From Xenophilus aerolatus (GTDB lineage Bacteria; Pseudomonadota; Gammaproteobacteria; Burkholderiales; Burkholderiaceae_C), in assembly GCA_030418545.1 (NCBI GenBank), contig QAIB01000001.1:186001-250000 (forward strand): DNA of 64,000 nt, in the 5' to 3' direction. The notes under the pieces are model-generated. The model had not been told where the DNA came from and searched no databases. It was given only the letters and a program-made list of their open reading frames with translations. Every line of letters begins with the position of its first letter. The first letter of the stretch is position 1. The position numbers and the translations under genes were made by a program. Of the stretch, positions 7,942 to 16,257 are shown one piece after another.

Positions 7942-9324
7942 ATGCAACTCAGCGCTTCGATCTTCAAGGCATACGACATCCGCGGCATCGTGCCCACCAC
8001 GCTCGATGCCGAGGTGGCCGAGGCGCTGGGCCGCGCCTTCGGCAGCGCGGCGCGCGCCGCCGGCGAGCGCGCCGTGGCCGTGGGCCGCGACGGCCGGCTG
8101 TCGGGCCCGGCCCTGGCCGATGCCCTGATCCGCGGCCTCGTGGCCACGGGCGTGGAGGTGATCGACATCGGCGCCGTCACCACGCCCATGCTGTACTTCG
8201 CGGCCAGCACGCTGGCCACCAGCGGCATCCAGGTCACGGGCAGCCACAACCCCAAGGACTACAACGGCTTCAAGATGGTGCTGGCCGGCCGCGCCATCTA
8301 CGGCGACGAGATCCAGGCCCTGCGCAAGGTCATGGAAGACGGCAGCGCCGCGCTGGCCGACGGCGGCAGCGTGCGCAAGGTCGACGTGCTGCCCGCGTAT
8401 GTCGAACGCATCGTGGGCGACATCAAGCTGCAGCGCCCGCTGAAGGTCGTGGTCGATTCGGGCAACGGCATCGCCGGCGCGTCGGCACCCGCCATCTTCC
8501 GCGCCATCGGCTGCGAGGTGACCGAGCTGTACAGCGAGGTCGACGGCAACTTCCCCAACCATCACCCCGACCCGAGCAAGCCCGAGAACCTGGCGGACCT
8601 CATCCAGGCCTTGCAAAGCGGCGATGCCGAACTCGGTTTGGCCTTCGACGGCGACGGCGACCGCCTGGGCATCGTGACCAAGGACGGCCAGAACATCTAT
8701 CCCGACCGCCAGATGATGCTGTTCGCCAAGGACGTGCTCTCGCGCGTGCCGGGCGGCACCATCGTCTACGACGTGAAGTGCTCGCAGCGCCTGGCGCCGG
8801 CCATCGAGGCCGCGGGCGGCGTGCCCATGATCTACAAGACCGGCCACTCGCTCATCAAGGCCAAGATGAAGGAAGTCGACTCCCCGCTCGGCGGCGAGAT
8901 GAGCGGCCACATCTTCTTCAAGGAGCGCTGGTTCGGCTTCGACGACGGCACCTACGCGGGCTGCCGCCTGCTCGAGATCCTGTCGGCCAGCCCGAATGCG
9001 AGCGCCGTGCTCAACGCGCTGCCGACCAGCTTCTCCACGCCCGAGATCAACGTGAAGTGCGAAGAAGGCGAGCCGCACCGCCTGGTCGAGCAGCTCGTCA
9101 AGAGCGCGAAGTTCGACGCACCCGCCAAGGTCTCGACCATCGACGGCGTGCGCGTCGACTGGCCCGACGGCTTCGGTCTCATCCGCGCCTCCAACACCAC
9201 GCCGGTGCTGGTGCTGCGCTTCGAGGGGCAGACGCAGGACGCGCTGCACCGCATCGAGGACGTGATGACGAAGCTCCTCAAGTCCGTGAAACCCGACGCT
9301 GTGTTCGGCGGAGCAGCCCACTGA
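7942..9324 (+). CDS. Phosphomannomutase/phosphoglucomutase
   Basis: Interconverts hexose 6- and 1-phosphates of mannose and glucose, feeding lipopolysaccharide and exopolysaccharide precursors (AlgC/ManB type). The 460-residue protein has the N-terminal FKAYDIRG signature, the catalytic phosphoserine loop TGSHNPKDYNG (S101), the metal loop DGDGDR (236-241), and GGEMSGH near the sugar-binding loop. Further-upstream starts exist, but FKAYDIRG must be N-terminal, so the ATG at 7942 is chosen. It is followed after five bases by the Kdo transferase gene and is divergent from the repair operon. Confidence 0.94.
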   Translation: MQLSASIFKAYDIRGIVPTTLDAEVAEALGRAFGSAARAAGERAVAVGRDGRLSGPALADALIRGLVATGVEVIDIGAVTTPMLYFAASTLATSGIQVTGSHNPKDYNGFKMVLAGRAIYGDEIQALRKVMEDGSAALADGGSVRKVDVLPAYVERIVGDIKLQRPLKVVVDSGNGIAGASAPAIFRAIGCEVTELYSEVDGNFPNHHPDPSKPENLADLIQALQSGDAELGLAFDGDGDRLGIVTKDGQNIYPDRQMMLFAKDVLSRVPGGTIVYDVKCSQRLAPAIEAAGGVPMIYKTGHSLIKAKMKEVDSPLGGEMSGHIFFKERWFGFDDGTYAGCRLLEILSASPNASAVLNALPTSFSTPEINVKCEEGEPHRLVEQLVKSAKFDAPAKVSTIDGVRVDWPDGFGLIRASNTTPVLVLRFEGQTQDALHRIEDVMTKLLKSVKPDAVFGGAAH

Positions 9325-9329
9325 CCCAC

Positions 9330-10769
9330 GTGCGTCGTTCGCTCTCGCTTCGCCTCTACGGCCTCGTCACCCGCCTCGCGCAGCCGCTGCTGCGCCGCAA
9401 GCTGCGCAAGCGCGCCGTCTCCGAGCCCGGCTATGCCGTGGCGGTGGAGGAGCGCTTCGGCCAGTACGACACGGCCTTCGCCGGTTCCGACTGGTGCTGG
9501 GTGCATGCGGTCTCGCTGGGCGAGACGCGCGCCGCCGGCATCCTGATCGCCGAACTGCGCCGCCAGCTGCCCGGCGTGCCGATCCTGCTGACCCACGGCA
9601 CCGCCACCGGCCGTGAGGAGGGCGCCAAGCTGCTGGAAGAGGGCGACGTGCAGGTCTGGCAGCCCTGGGACACGCCCGAGGCCGTCGCTCGCTTTCTCGA
9701 CCGCTTCCGCCCGCGCATCGGCGTGCTGATGGAAACCGAGGTCTGGCCCGAACTCACGGCGGCCTGTGCCGAACGCGGCATCCCGCTCACGCTGGCCAAC
9801 GCGCGGCTCAACGAGAAGTCCCTGGCCTCGGCCGAGCGGCTGGCCTGGCTGTCGCGGCCGGCCTATTCGTCGCTGGCGGCCGTTTGGGCGCAGAGCGAGG
9901 CCGACGCGCACCGCCTGGTGTCGCTGGGTGCCAAGGTGGCCGGCGTGTTCGGCAACCTGAAGTTCGACGCGTCGCCCGACCCGCGCCAGCTCGCCCATGC
10001 CGACGCGCTGCGCGCGCACCTGCCCAAGCCGGTGATCGTGTTCGCCAGCTCTCGCGACGGCGAGGAGCGCCAGCTGCTCGAAGTCCTCAAGCATTTCTGG
10101 GTCTCCGCGCCCGTGGAGCCCGCGCGGGGTGCGACCAAAGGCATCGCCAAGCTGCGCGCGTCCGACGTGCAGTGGATGATCGTGCCGCGCCATCCGCAGC
10201 GCTTCGACGAGGTGGCCACGCTCATCGAATCGATGGGTTTCGCCTGTGCGCGTCGCAGCACCGCCGACGGCACCCCGCGCGAGAACGAGATCTGGCTCGG
10301 CGACTCGCTGGGCGAGATGGCGCTGTACTACGGCCTGGCCGACGTCGCGCTGCTCGGCGGCAGCTTCGAGCCGCTGGGCGGGCAGAACCTGATCGAGGCC
10401 GCGGCCTGCGCCTGCCCGGTGATCCTCGGCCCCTCGACCTTCAACTTCGCCGAGGCGGCGGAGCTGGCCATCGCCGCGGGTGCCGCGCTGCGGGTCGACG
10501 ACATGATGCAGGCCGTGGTGCATGCGCTGGCGCTGGTGGCCGACAAGCAGCGCAGCGCCGGCATGGCGCAGGCGGCTCAGGTCTTCGCTGCGAGCCACCG
10601 CGGCGCCGCCGAACGCACGGTGACGGCCTTGCTGGCGCTGGCGCGCCAGGTGCCCGAGGCGCCGCTGCCCGCGCCTGTGGCCGAGCCGGCCGAGCCGGTG
10701 CTCGAACCCGTGGCCCCATCGGGGCCGCAGGATCCGCCGGACGGCCGGAGCGAACCCCGGCTGGATTAG
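9330..10769 (+). CDS. waaA: 3-deoxy-D-manno-octulosonic acid (Kdo) transferase
   Basis: Adds Kdo to lipid A precursors at the inner membrane, an essential step of lipopolysaccharide synthesis. The protein has 479 residues. The hydrophobic N-terminal region is followed by WVHAVSLGETRAA and the ILLTHGTATG block of the first glycosyltransferase domain. The C-terminal domain has GGSFEPLGGQNLIEAA, the CMP-Kdo binding signature of the family. The GTG at 9330 follows the mutase stop by five bases and suits the family N-terminus. A roughly 35-residue Pro/Glu/Ala-rich tail after about residue 440 looks disordered and makes it longer than the usual 420-430. Confidence 0.93.
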   Translation: MRRSLSLRLYGLVTRLAQPLLRRKLRKRAVSEPGYAVAVEERFGQYDTAFAGSDWCWVHAVSLGETRAAGILIAELRRQLPGVPILLTHGTATGREEGAKLLEEGDVQVWQPWDTPEAVARFLDRFRPRIGVLMETEVWPELTAACAERGIPLTLANARLNEKSLASAERLAWLSRPAYSSLAAVWAQSEADAHRLVSLGAKVAGVFGNLKFDASPDPRQLAHADALRAHLPKPVIVFASSRDGEERQLLEVLKHFWVSAPVEPARGATKGIAKLRASDVQWMIVPRHPQRFDEVATLIESMGFACARRSTADGTPRENEIWLGDSLGEMALYYGLADVALLGGSFEPLGGQNLIEAAACACPVILGPSTFNFAEAAELAIAAGAALRVDDMMQAVVHALALVADKQRSAGMAQAAQVFAASHRGAAERTVTALLALARQVPEAPLPAPVAEPAEPVLEPVAPSGPQDPPDGRSEPRLD

Positions 10770-10793
10770 CCGCGCCCTCGGGGCGAAGCGGCT
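10768..10793. terminator. Hairpin between convergent genes (AGCCGC/GCGGCT type)
   Basis: AGCCGC pairs with GCGGCT, with an inner GCCC/GGGC stem and a GAA bulge. It begins at the waaA stop codon and lies between two convergent genes, so it can end both transcripts, although no T run follows. The AGCCGC-GAA-GCGGCT core recurs at 25736 and 41024. Confidence 0.5.
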
Positions 10794-10806
10794 GCCTGGC
10801 GCGTGT

Positions 10807-11847
10807 TCAGGAGTCCGCTGCGAGCAACGCACGCACCCGCGGGATCACCTCGGTCGCGTACAGGCGGATGCTGTTCATGAGCAGCTCGTGCGGCAGCGGG
10901 CCGGCCGAGTACTTCATCTGGAAGCGCGACACGCCCAGCGTGCGCACGGTGGCCGCGATCTTCTTCGCCACCGTGTCCGGCGAGCCGGCGTACAGCGACC
11001 CGTGCGCGATCTCCTGCTCGAAGTCGCGTTCGGTCACGGGCGGCCAGCCGCGCTCGGCGCCGATGCGGTCGCGTCCGCGCTTGAAGTGCGGGTACAGCAT
11101 CGTCTTCACATCGGCATCCGATTCGCACACGAAGCCCGGTGAATGGATGCCGACGTCGAGCGCGGGCCGCTTCAGTTGCTCGCAGGCCTGGCGGAAGTAG
11201 TCCGCGAAGGGCTTGAAGCGCGCGGGCGAGCCGCCGATGACGGCGAGCATCAGGTTCATGCCGTAATGCGCGGCGCGCACCACCGACTCGGGGCTGCCGC
11301 CCACGCCGATCCAGGTCTTGAGCCTGCCGTGCTCGATGGGCGGGAAGATGCGCTGGTTCTTCAGCGCGGGCCGCCAGCCGCCGTTCCAGTCGACGACCTC
11401 CTGGCTCGCGATGGCGGCAAAGAGTTCCAGCTTGTCGTCGAACAGCTTCTCGTAATCGCCCAGGTCGTAGCCGAAGAGCGGGAAGGACTCGGTGAACGAG
11501 CCACGGCCGAGGATCACTTCCGCCCGGCCGCGAGAGATGGCGTCGACCGTGGAGAAACGCTGGAAGACGCGGATCGGGTCGTCGGAGCTGAGCACCGTCA
11601 CCGCCGAGCCCAGCCGGATGCGCCGCGTGCGCGCGGCCATGGCGGCCAGCACCACCTCCGGCGCCGAGACGGCGAAGTCGGCGCGGTGGTGCTCGCCGAC
11701 GCCGATGAAGTCCACGCCCAGTTCGTCGGCCAGCACGGCCTCGTCGATGAGGTTGCGGACGACCTGTGCCTGCGACAGCAAGGCGCCGTCGTTGCCGGCC
11801 GTCACGTCGCCGAAGGTGTCGAGTCCGAATTCCAGTGTCCCAGCCAT
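10807..11847 (-). CDS. LLM-class flavin-dependent oxidoreductase
   Basis: A 346-residue bacterial-luciferase-like TIM-barrel protein that should use reduced FMN or F420; in a proteobacterium FMN is more likely. Seen: FGVDFIGVGEHH-like motif (GVDFIGVGEHHRADFAVSAPEVVLAA) near residue 45, IRLGSAVTVLSSDDPIRVFQRFSTVDAISRGRAEVILGRG, and the C-terminal block SPDTVAKKIAATV. The ATG at 11847 has GGAGC just upstream; a longer frame exists but lacks family similarity. The substrate is unknown, and neighbours give no metabolic context. It is convergent with waaA. Confidence 0.85.
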   Translation of the reverse strand: MAGTLEFGLDTFGDVTAGNDGALLSQAQVVRNLIDEAVLADELGVDFIGVGEHHRADFAVSAPEVVLAAMAARTRRIRLGSAVTVLSSDDPIRVFQRFSTVDAISRGRAEVILGRGSFTESFPLFGYDLGDYEKLFDDKLELFAAIASQEVVDWNGGWRPALKNQRIFPPIEHGRLKTWIGVGGSPESVVRAAHYGMNLMLAVIGGSPARFKPFADYFRQACEQLKRPALDVGIHSPGFVCESDADVKTMLYPHFKRGRDRIGAERGWPPVTERDFEQEIAHGSLYAGSPDTVAKKIAATVRTLGVSRFQMKYSAGPLPHELLMNSIRLYATEVIPRVRALLAADS

Positions 11848-11971
11848 GGTGCTCCTGCAAAAAAAGTGGCCCGGCGTTGCCGATGCGGCCTGCCGGGCCC
11901 CGAGGAACTGTAGCGGGATGGCGAAAGACGGATGCGGCGTGCGGTCTGGGCGCCGCACGCCTTCGCGCCGC

Positions 11972-14155
11972 TCAGCTCGGCAACTGCAGCTGCGTGAGCG
12001 AGCGGTCCAGCCGGATCAGCCACACGCGCGTGGGCCGCTCCAGGTCGCTGCCGCGCGTGATGCGCGCCTTCACCACACCGGCGGGGCAGCCGCTCACGAT
12101 GGCGCCGGCCGCGTCCACCGTGCAGTCCTCGATGCTGCCGGCCACGGCCTTGCCCTCGGCGTCGTAGAGCTTCGTGCTCAGGCCGAAGTCGTTGTCGTTG
12201 ACCAGGGCGAGGGTGTGCTCGTCCACCAGGGCCAGGCCCTCGGCCTTCTCGGCCAGCCAGCCCAGGGCATTCAGGTCGAGCAGCTCGGTCTTGCGCATGG
12301 TGACCACGCCGGCGTAGCTCACGCCGTTGGACGCGGCCTGCGTGATGCTGCTGATCTCGAGGTTCTCGTCCATCGCCGCGATGTCGGTCGCCGTGGCGGG
12401 CAGCTCGACCAGCATCAGCTTGTTCATCACCTTGCCGTCGCTCTTGCGCGCGCCCTGCTCGATGACGATGAAGCGGCCGTTGCCCAGGCTCACCACATCG
12501 CCGAGCTTGGCGTTGCCGGTGCGGTCCTTGTCGTAGGCCGAGCCGTCGATCGGGTAGGCGTAGGACTTCGAGCTCTCGGTCGTCGGGTCGAACTCCACCC
12601 AGCGCGCGAACTTCGCGATGTGGCGCACGTCGGTGTTGCTGCCGCCCGGCGGCTTGGCCTTGATCGACTTGCCGGCGCTGTCCTTCGGGTCGATGGGGCT
12701 CTGCAGGAAGCCGTGCAGGCGGCCGGTCGCCACGTCCAGCGTCAAGCCTTCCATGCCGCGGTTGATGCGGCGCTTGGCGAAGATCGCCGGCAGGCCCGTG
12801 CCCGGCGCGTACTTCTTCTCGATCACGCCGGTGGCGATGTTGATGCGGGCCACGAAGGGGCCGTACTCGTCGCTGGTCCACAGCACGTTGCGCGCCTTGT
12901 CGTAGACCATCGATTCCGGGTCCAGGCCGGTGGCGTCGAAGCCGGACTTCGCGGCGTCGTAGACGTAGGTGTCGGTCAGCGGGACCTCGCCCGTCGAGCC
13001 CACGGCGCCGGCCTGGGGCGGCAGGCCGGTGACCTTCGTCTGCGCGCTCACGCGCAGCGCGGTGCTCGAGCTCAGCACCGCGCCGTTCTTGCCGATGCGC
13101 ACCAGGCCGAAGCTCGGCGCGAAGGAGGGCGCCGGGAACACCTTGCTGACGCTGGTCGCGCCGCTGCTGTCGCCCGGCACCGGTACGGTGGGGCCGTCGC
13201 CGTTGGGGCCGCGGTCGGTGATGGCATAGAACTCCAGCGTGCCGTCGTCGGCCTTCCCCTTGAAGGCCATGCCCGAGCCGTAGGCGGGCAGGAAGCCCAG
13301 CGGGAAGTCCGCCTTCACGGCCGCCTGGCTGCCCTCGTAGGGCACGTAGTAGCTCGCGTCGGCCTGCAGCTGGTAGCGGGTCACGCTGGCCGCGATGCTG
13401 CCCAGCGCGTTGGTCTGGCTGGTGCTGGTGCTGACCGGTGTGTCGAGCGTGGCGGCGAGCGTGTTCTCGAAGTGCTCGCGCGCCAGCAGGCGGCGGCTGT
13501 CGTCCACCGTGCGGCCCGACCAGGGGGCGGGCAGTGCGGCAAGCACGGCCTGTAGCGCCGTGTGGAAGGCCGCGGCCTGGGCCGAGAAGTCGAGCGTGCC
13601 GGCCTTCAGCTGTGCCTTCAGCTCTGACGTGAGGCGGATGCCGTTGGACGGGTCGCCATCGTCGTCCAGGCTTTGCAGCGCGAGCAGGCGGTTGACCACC
13701 GCATCGGCCTGCAGGCCTTCGGCGGAGGCGGTGGCGCCGGCCAGCGTGAGCGGCGTCACCACGGCGCCGCACGGCGCCGAGCCCAGTTCCAGCGCGCCGG
13801 CGCGGAAGCGCACCGTGTCGCCGGGCAGGCAGTCGAAGCGGCCCTGCGCATCGGTCTGCGCCACGGCCGCGCTGCCGGCGAGGTAGTCCAGCCCTTCGAC
13901 GGCTGCGTCCAGGAAGGTGCCGCTGACGCGGGTGGGCGTGTTAGGGGTGCTGCCGCCGCCCGTGCCGGTGCCGGGGGTGCTGCCGCCGGAGCCGGTGCCG
14001 GTCCCGGTACCGGTGCCCGGTGTTCCCCCGCCCGTGCCGAGGATCGGCCAGCCGCCGCCTCCTCCTCCGCCTCCGCAGGCCGCCAGCAGCAGGCTGGCAC
14101 CGGCCATGGCGATCAGGCCCCTCGTCGTACGTCGCGCTTTCTTCGTGTTGGTCAT
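11972..14155 (-). CDS. Esterase-like/phytase-like beta-propeller lipoprotein
   Basis: A 727-residue exported lipoprotein. The signal peptide ends with lipobox LLLAAC, followed by a run of eight glycines and a long Gly/Thr/Ser/Pro linker (about residues 30-75), which should lift the folded part off the membrane. A first domain (about 75-280) is unassigned. From about residue 290 the sequence matches the phytase-like esterase family (PF13449): LPAYGSGMAFKG, FYAITDRGPNGDGP, ESMVYDKARNVLWTSDEYGPF and GMEGLTLD blocks. Calling it a phosphatase or esterase rests on the family alone. Single gene with no obvious partner. Confidence 0.75.
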   Translation of the reverse strand: MTNTKKARRTTRGLIAMAGASLLLAACGGGGGGGGWPILGTGGGTPGTGTGTGTGSGGSTPGTGTGGGSTPNTPTRVSGTFLDAAVEGLDYLAGSAAVAQTDAQGRFDCLPGDTVRFRAGALELGSAPCGAVVTPLTLAGATASAEGLQADAVVNRLLALQSLDDDGDPSNGIRLTSELKAQLKAGTLDFSAQAAAFHTALQAVLAALPAPWSGRTVDDSRRLLAREHFENTLAATLDTPVSTSTSQTNALGSIAASVTRYQLQADASYYVPYEGSQAAVKADFPLGFLPAYGSGMAFKGKADDGTLEFYAITDRGPNGDGPTVPVPGDSSGATSVSKVFPAPSFAPSFGLVRIGKNGAVLSSSTALRVSAQTKVTGLPPQAGAVGSTGEVPLTDTYVYDAAKSGFDATGLDPESMVYDKARNVLWTSDEYGPFVARINIATGVIEKKYAPGTGLPAIFAKRRINRGMEGLTLDVATGRLHGFLQSPIDPKDSAGKSIKAKPPGGSNTDVRHIAKFARWVEFDPTTESSKSYAYPIDGSAYDKDRTGNAKLGDVVSLGNGRFIVIEQGARKSDGKVMNKLMLVELPATATDIAAMDENLEISSITQAASNGVSYAGVVTMRKTELLDLNALGWLAEKAEGLALVDEHTLALVNDNDFGLSTKLYDAEGKAVAGSIEDCTVDAAGAIVSGCPAGVVKARITRGSDLERPTRVWLIRLDRSLTQLQLPS

Positions 14156-14224
14156 GTCTGGTGTCGGTCAGGCCTGCGCACCGCGCGCAGGACCGCGCGA
14201 TTGGCGCTCGGCACCGTGACCGGC

Positions 14225-15172
14225 TCATGACAAGGCGGGCCTCCCCGCGGGTGCGCCGCCGAGCTGCGCCGCGAGGTGGTCGACCAGCACCCGGACCTTC
14301 GGCGGCAGGAAGCGCTTCGGCGGATAGAGCAGCCAGACCGTGCCCGCGTAGGCGTGGTCGTCGTGGGTCCAGTCCGGCAGCACCGGCACGAGCGCGCTGC
14401 TGCGCATGGCGCCGGCGGCGATGAAGTCCGGCAGGGTGGCGATGCCCAGCCCCTGCAAGGCGGCGTCGAGCCGCGCGACGGCATGGTTGACGCTGTAGCG
14501 GCCCCGCACCTCGACCGTGCTGCGGGTGTCGTCGGCCGCCCGGCGCAGCCGCCAGCGCCGGTCCTGCGGCGTTTCGCCCAGCGTGAGGCAATCGTGCGCC
14601 GTGAGCTCGTCGGGCGATTGCGGTACGCCGTGCGCCTGCAGGTAGGCCGGCGACGCGCACAGCCGCCAGGTCGCGCTGCCGACGGGCCGGCCGGCCAGGT
14701 GCGGCGGTGGGCGGTCGGTCAGGCGCAGCACCAGGTCCAGGCCGTCCGCCACCGGGTCCAGCACCAGATCGCTGGCCACCAGGCGCACCTGCACCTGCGG
14801 CCAGGCGGCGAGGAAGGACGGCAGCAGCGGGTGCACGACGGCCTGCGCGAACTCGGTCGGCGCGCTGAGCGACACCAGCCCCTGCGGATCGCGGCGGGTT
14901 TCGCCGGCGGCATCGAGGGCGTCGGCCGCGGCCCCGAGCATCTCGCGTGCATGGCGCGCCACCTGCGCGCCGGCCTCGGTCACGCGCACCCGGCGGGTTG
15001 TGCGCTCGAGCAGGCGCGTGGCCAGCGCGGCTTCGAGCCGCTGCACCGTGCGACTCACGGTCGACGGTGCCGTGCCCAGCTGGCGCGCGGCCACCGAGAA
15101 ATTGCCGGCCTCCACCACGCGCGCGAAGGTGGCCAGGTCGGGCAGGAGCGGGAGCAGGTCGGGGTCCGTCAT
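14225..15172 (-). CDS. LysR-family transcriptional regulator
   Basis: A 315-residue regulator with the N-terminal winged HTH (about residues 12-70; FARVVEAGNFSVAARQLGTAPSTVSRTVQRLEAAL) and a periplasmic-binding-like effector domain starting with GLVSLSAPTEFA near residue 95. It is divergent from an EamA exporter gene with 75 bases between the starts, the usual LysR arrangement, so control of that exporter is likely. The inducer is unknown. No clear T-N11-A operator was picked out in the short GC-rich gap. Confidence 0.9.
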   Translation of the reverse strand: MTDPDLLPLLPDLATFARVVEAGNFSVAARQLGTAPSTVSRTVQRLEAALATRLLERTTRRVRVTEAGAQVARHAREMLGAAADALDAAGETRRDPQGLVSLSAPTEFAQAVVHPLLPSFLAAWPQVQVRLVASDLVLDPVADGLDLVLRLTDRPPPHLAGRPVGSATWRLCASPAYLQAHGVPQSPDELTAHDCLTLGETPQDRRWRLRRAADDTRSTVEVRGRYSVNHAVARLDAALQGLGIATLPDFIAAGAMRSSALVPVLPDWTHDDHAYAGTVWLLYPPKRFLPPKVRVLVDHLAAQLGGAPAGRPALS

Positions 15173-15247
15173 TGTTGATTCCGGCGCACAGCTGGATTGC
15201 GTGGCGGCCGGATTATCGAATCGAGCGCACGGGTGGACAGTCGCGGC

Positions 15248-16198
15248 ATGGCTTCTTTCCTTCCTGAGCGCCGCCTGCTATGGCTCTCCGACGCGCTGCT
15301 GCTGACCGTCGCCGCCGTCTGGGGCACCAGCTACGGCGTGATGAAAACGGCGCTGGCCTTCTACCCCGTGCTGGGCCTGCTCGCCTTGCGCTTCGGCCTG
15401 ACCTTCGTGCTGCTGATGCCGGCCTTGCGCGGACTGCGCGGCGTGCCGGCCGCGCTGCGCTGGCAGATCGCCGGGCTGGGCGGCCTGCTGCTCGCGATCT
15501 TCCTGTGCGAGAGCTACGGCGTGCTGCACACCCAGGCGGCGCGCGCGGCCTTCCTCATCAGCCTGTGCGTGGTCTTCACGCCGCTGGTGGAGTGGGCGCT
15601 GCTGCGCCGCCGCCCCGCAGTGCGCGAATGGGCCGCCGTCGGCCTCTCGCTGCTCGGGGCCGCGCTGCTGGCGGGTGATGCGGCGAGCGGATTCGGCGTG
15701 GGCGATGCCCTGGTGCTCGGCGCCGCGCTGCTGCGGGCGCTGATGGTCTGCTGCACGCGACGCGTGCTGGCAGCCGGCGGGGCCTCGCCGGTGCCGCCGG
15801 CGCTGGCGCTCACCGCGGTGCAGTCGGGCGTGGTGGCGGTGGGGTGCGCGCTGCTCGCCACGCTGCAGGGGCCGTGGCCCGCGCTGCCGCCGCTGTCCGG
15901 CGAGCCGCTGTTCTGGGGCTGCCTGGCCTGGCTGGTGGGGGCCTGCACGCTCTTCGCCTTCTTCGCCCAGAACGCGGGGCTGCAGCACAGCTCGCCCACG
16001 CGCGTATCGCTGCTCATGGGCAGCGAGCCGGCCTTCGGCGCACTCTTCGCGGTGGCCGTGCTGGGGGAGCCGGTCGGGCCCAGGGCATGGACGGGCGGTG
16101 CGCTGATCGTTCTTGCGGCGCTGCTGGCCACCGTGCGCTGGCTGCCGGGCCTGCGCAGCGCGCCGGTGGGCGAGGCTGCGGGATCGTCACGTTCGTGA
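15248..16198 (+). CDS. EamA-family (DMT) transporter
   Basis: A 316-residue inner-membrane protein with ten hydrophobic segments in two EamA repeats: LLTVAAVWGTSYGVMKTALAF at the start and LVLGAALLRALMVCCTRRVL around residue 155, with the typical FLGE-like end seen as VAVLGEPVGPRAWTGGALIVLA. The ATG at 15248 is preferred over the one at 15197 because the first membrane segment follows it directly. Divergent LysR partner. Distinct from the EamA gene at 4802; the two share only family motifs. Confidence 0.87.
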   Translation: MASFLPERRLLWLSDALLLTVAAVWGTSYGVMKTALAFYPVLGLLALRFGLTFVLLMPALRGLRGVPAALRWQIAGLGGLLLAIFLCESYGVLHTQAARAAFLISLCVVFTPLVEWALLRRRPAVREWAAVGLSLLGAALLAGDAASGFGVGDALVLGAALLRALMVCCTRRVLAAGGASPVPPALALTAVQSGVVAVGCALLATLQGPWPALPPLSGEPLFWGCLAWLVGACTLFAFFAQNAGLQHSSPTRVSLLMGSEPAFGALFAVAVLGEPVGPRAWTGGALIVLAALLATVRWLPGLRSAPVGEAAGSSRS

Positions 16199-16201
16199 CG
16201 A
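16184..16201. terminator. Perfect 8-bp inverted repeat at the end of the EamA gene
   Basis: TCGTCACG-TT-CGTGACGA overlaps the stop codon of the EamA gene and is followed by ATTTGG. It may stop transcription, but without a T run a protein site is equally possible. Confidence 0.4.
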
Positions 16202-16205
16202 ATTT

Positions 16206-16230
16206 GGCTGCAACGCCCGCTCGGCGGGGC
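16206..16230 (+). repeat. Dispersed repeat, half copy G (first hairpin only)
   Basis: GGCTGCAACGCCCGC-TCGGCGGGG matches the first hairpin of the two-palindrome repeat, but the TAGCTATGAA...GATAGC half is missing. It lies between the convergent EamA and tolC genes. Confidence 0.5.
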
Positions 16231-16257
16231 CCGGCGGCCGATTGCACTTTCGGATTT

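Noticed and set aside
13920-14080. Possible microsatellite or CRISPR-like repeats
   Set aside because: They encode the Gly/Thr/Ser linker of the lipoprotein after its lipobox, a common anchoring linker.
16184-16230. Attachment site of a mobile element
   Set aside because: No integrase, direct repeats or tRNA end nearby; a hairpin plus half of the dispersed repeat explain the sequence.
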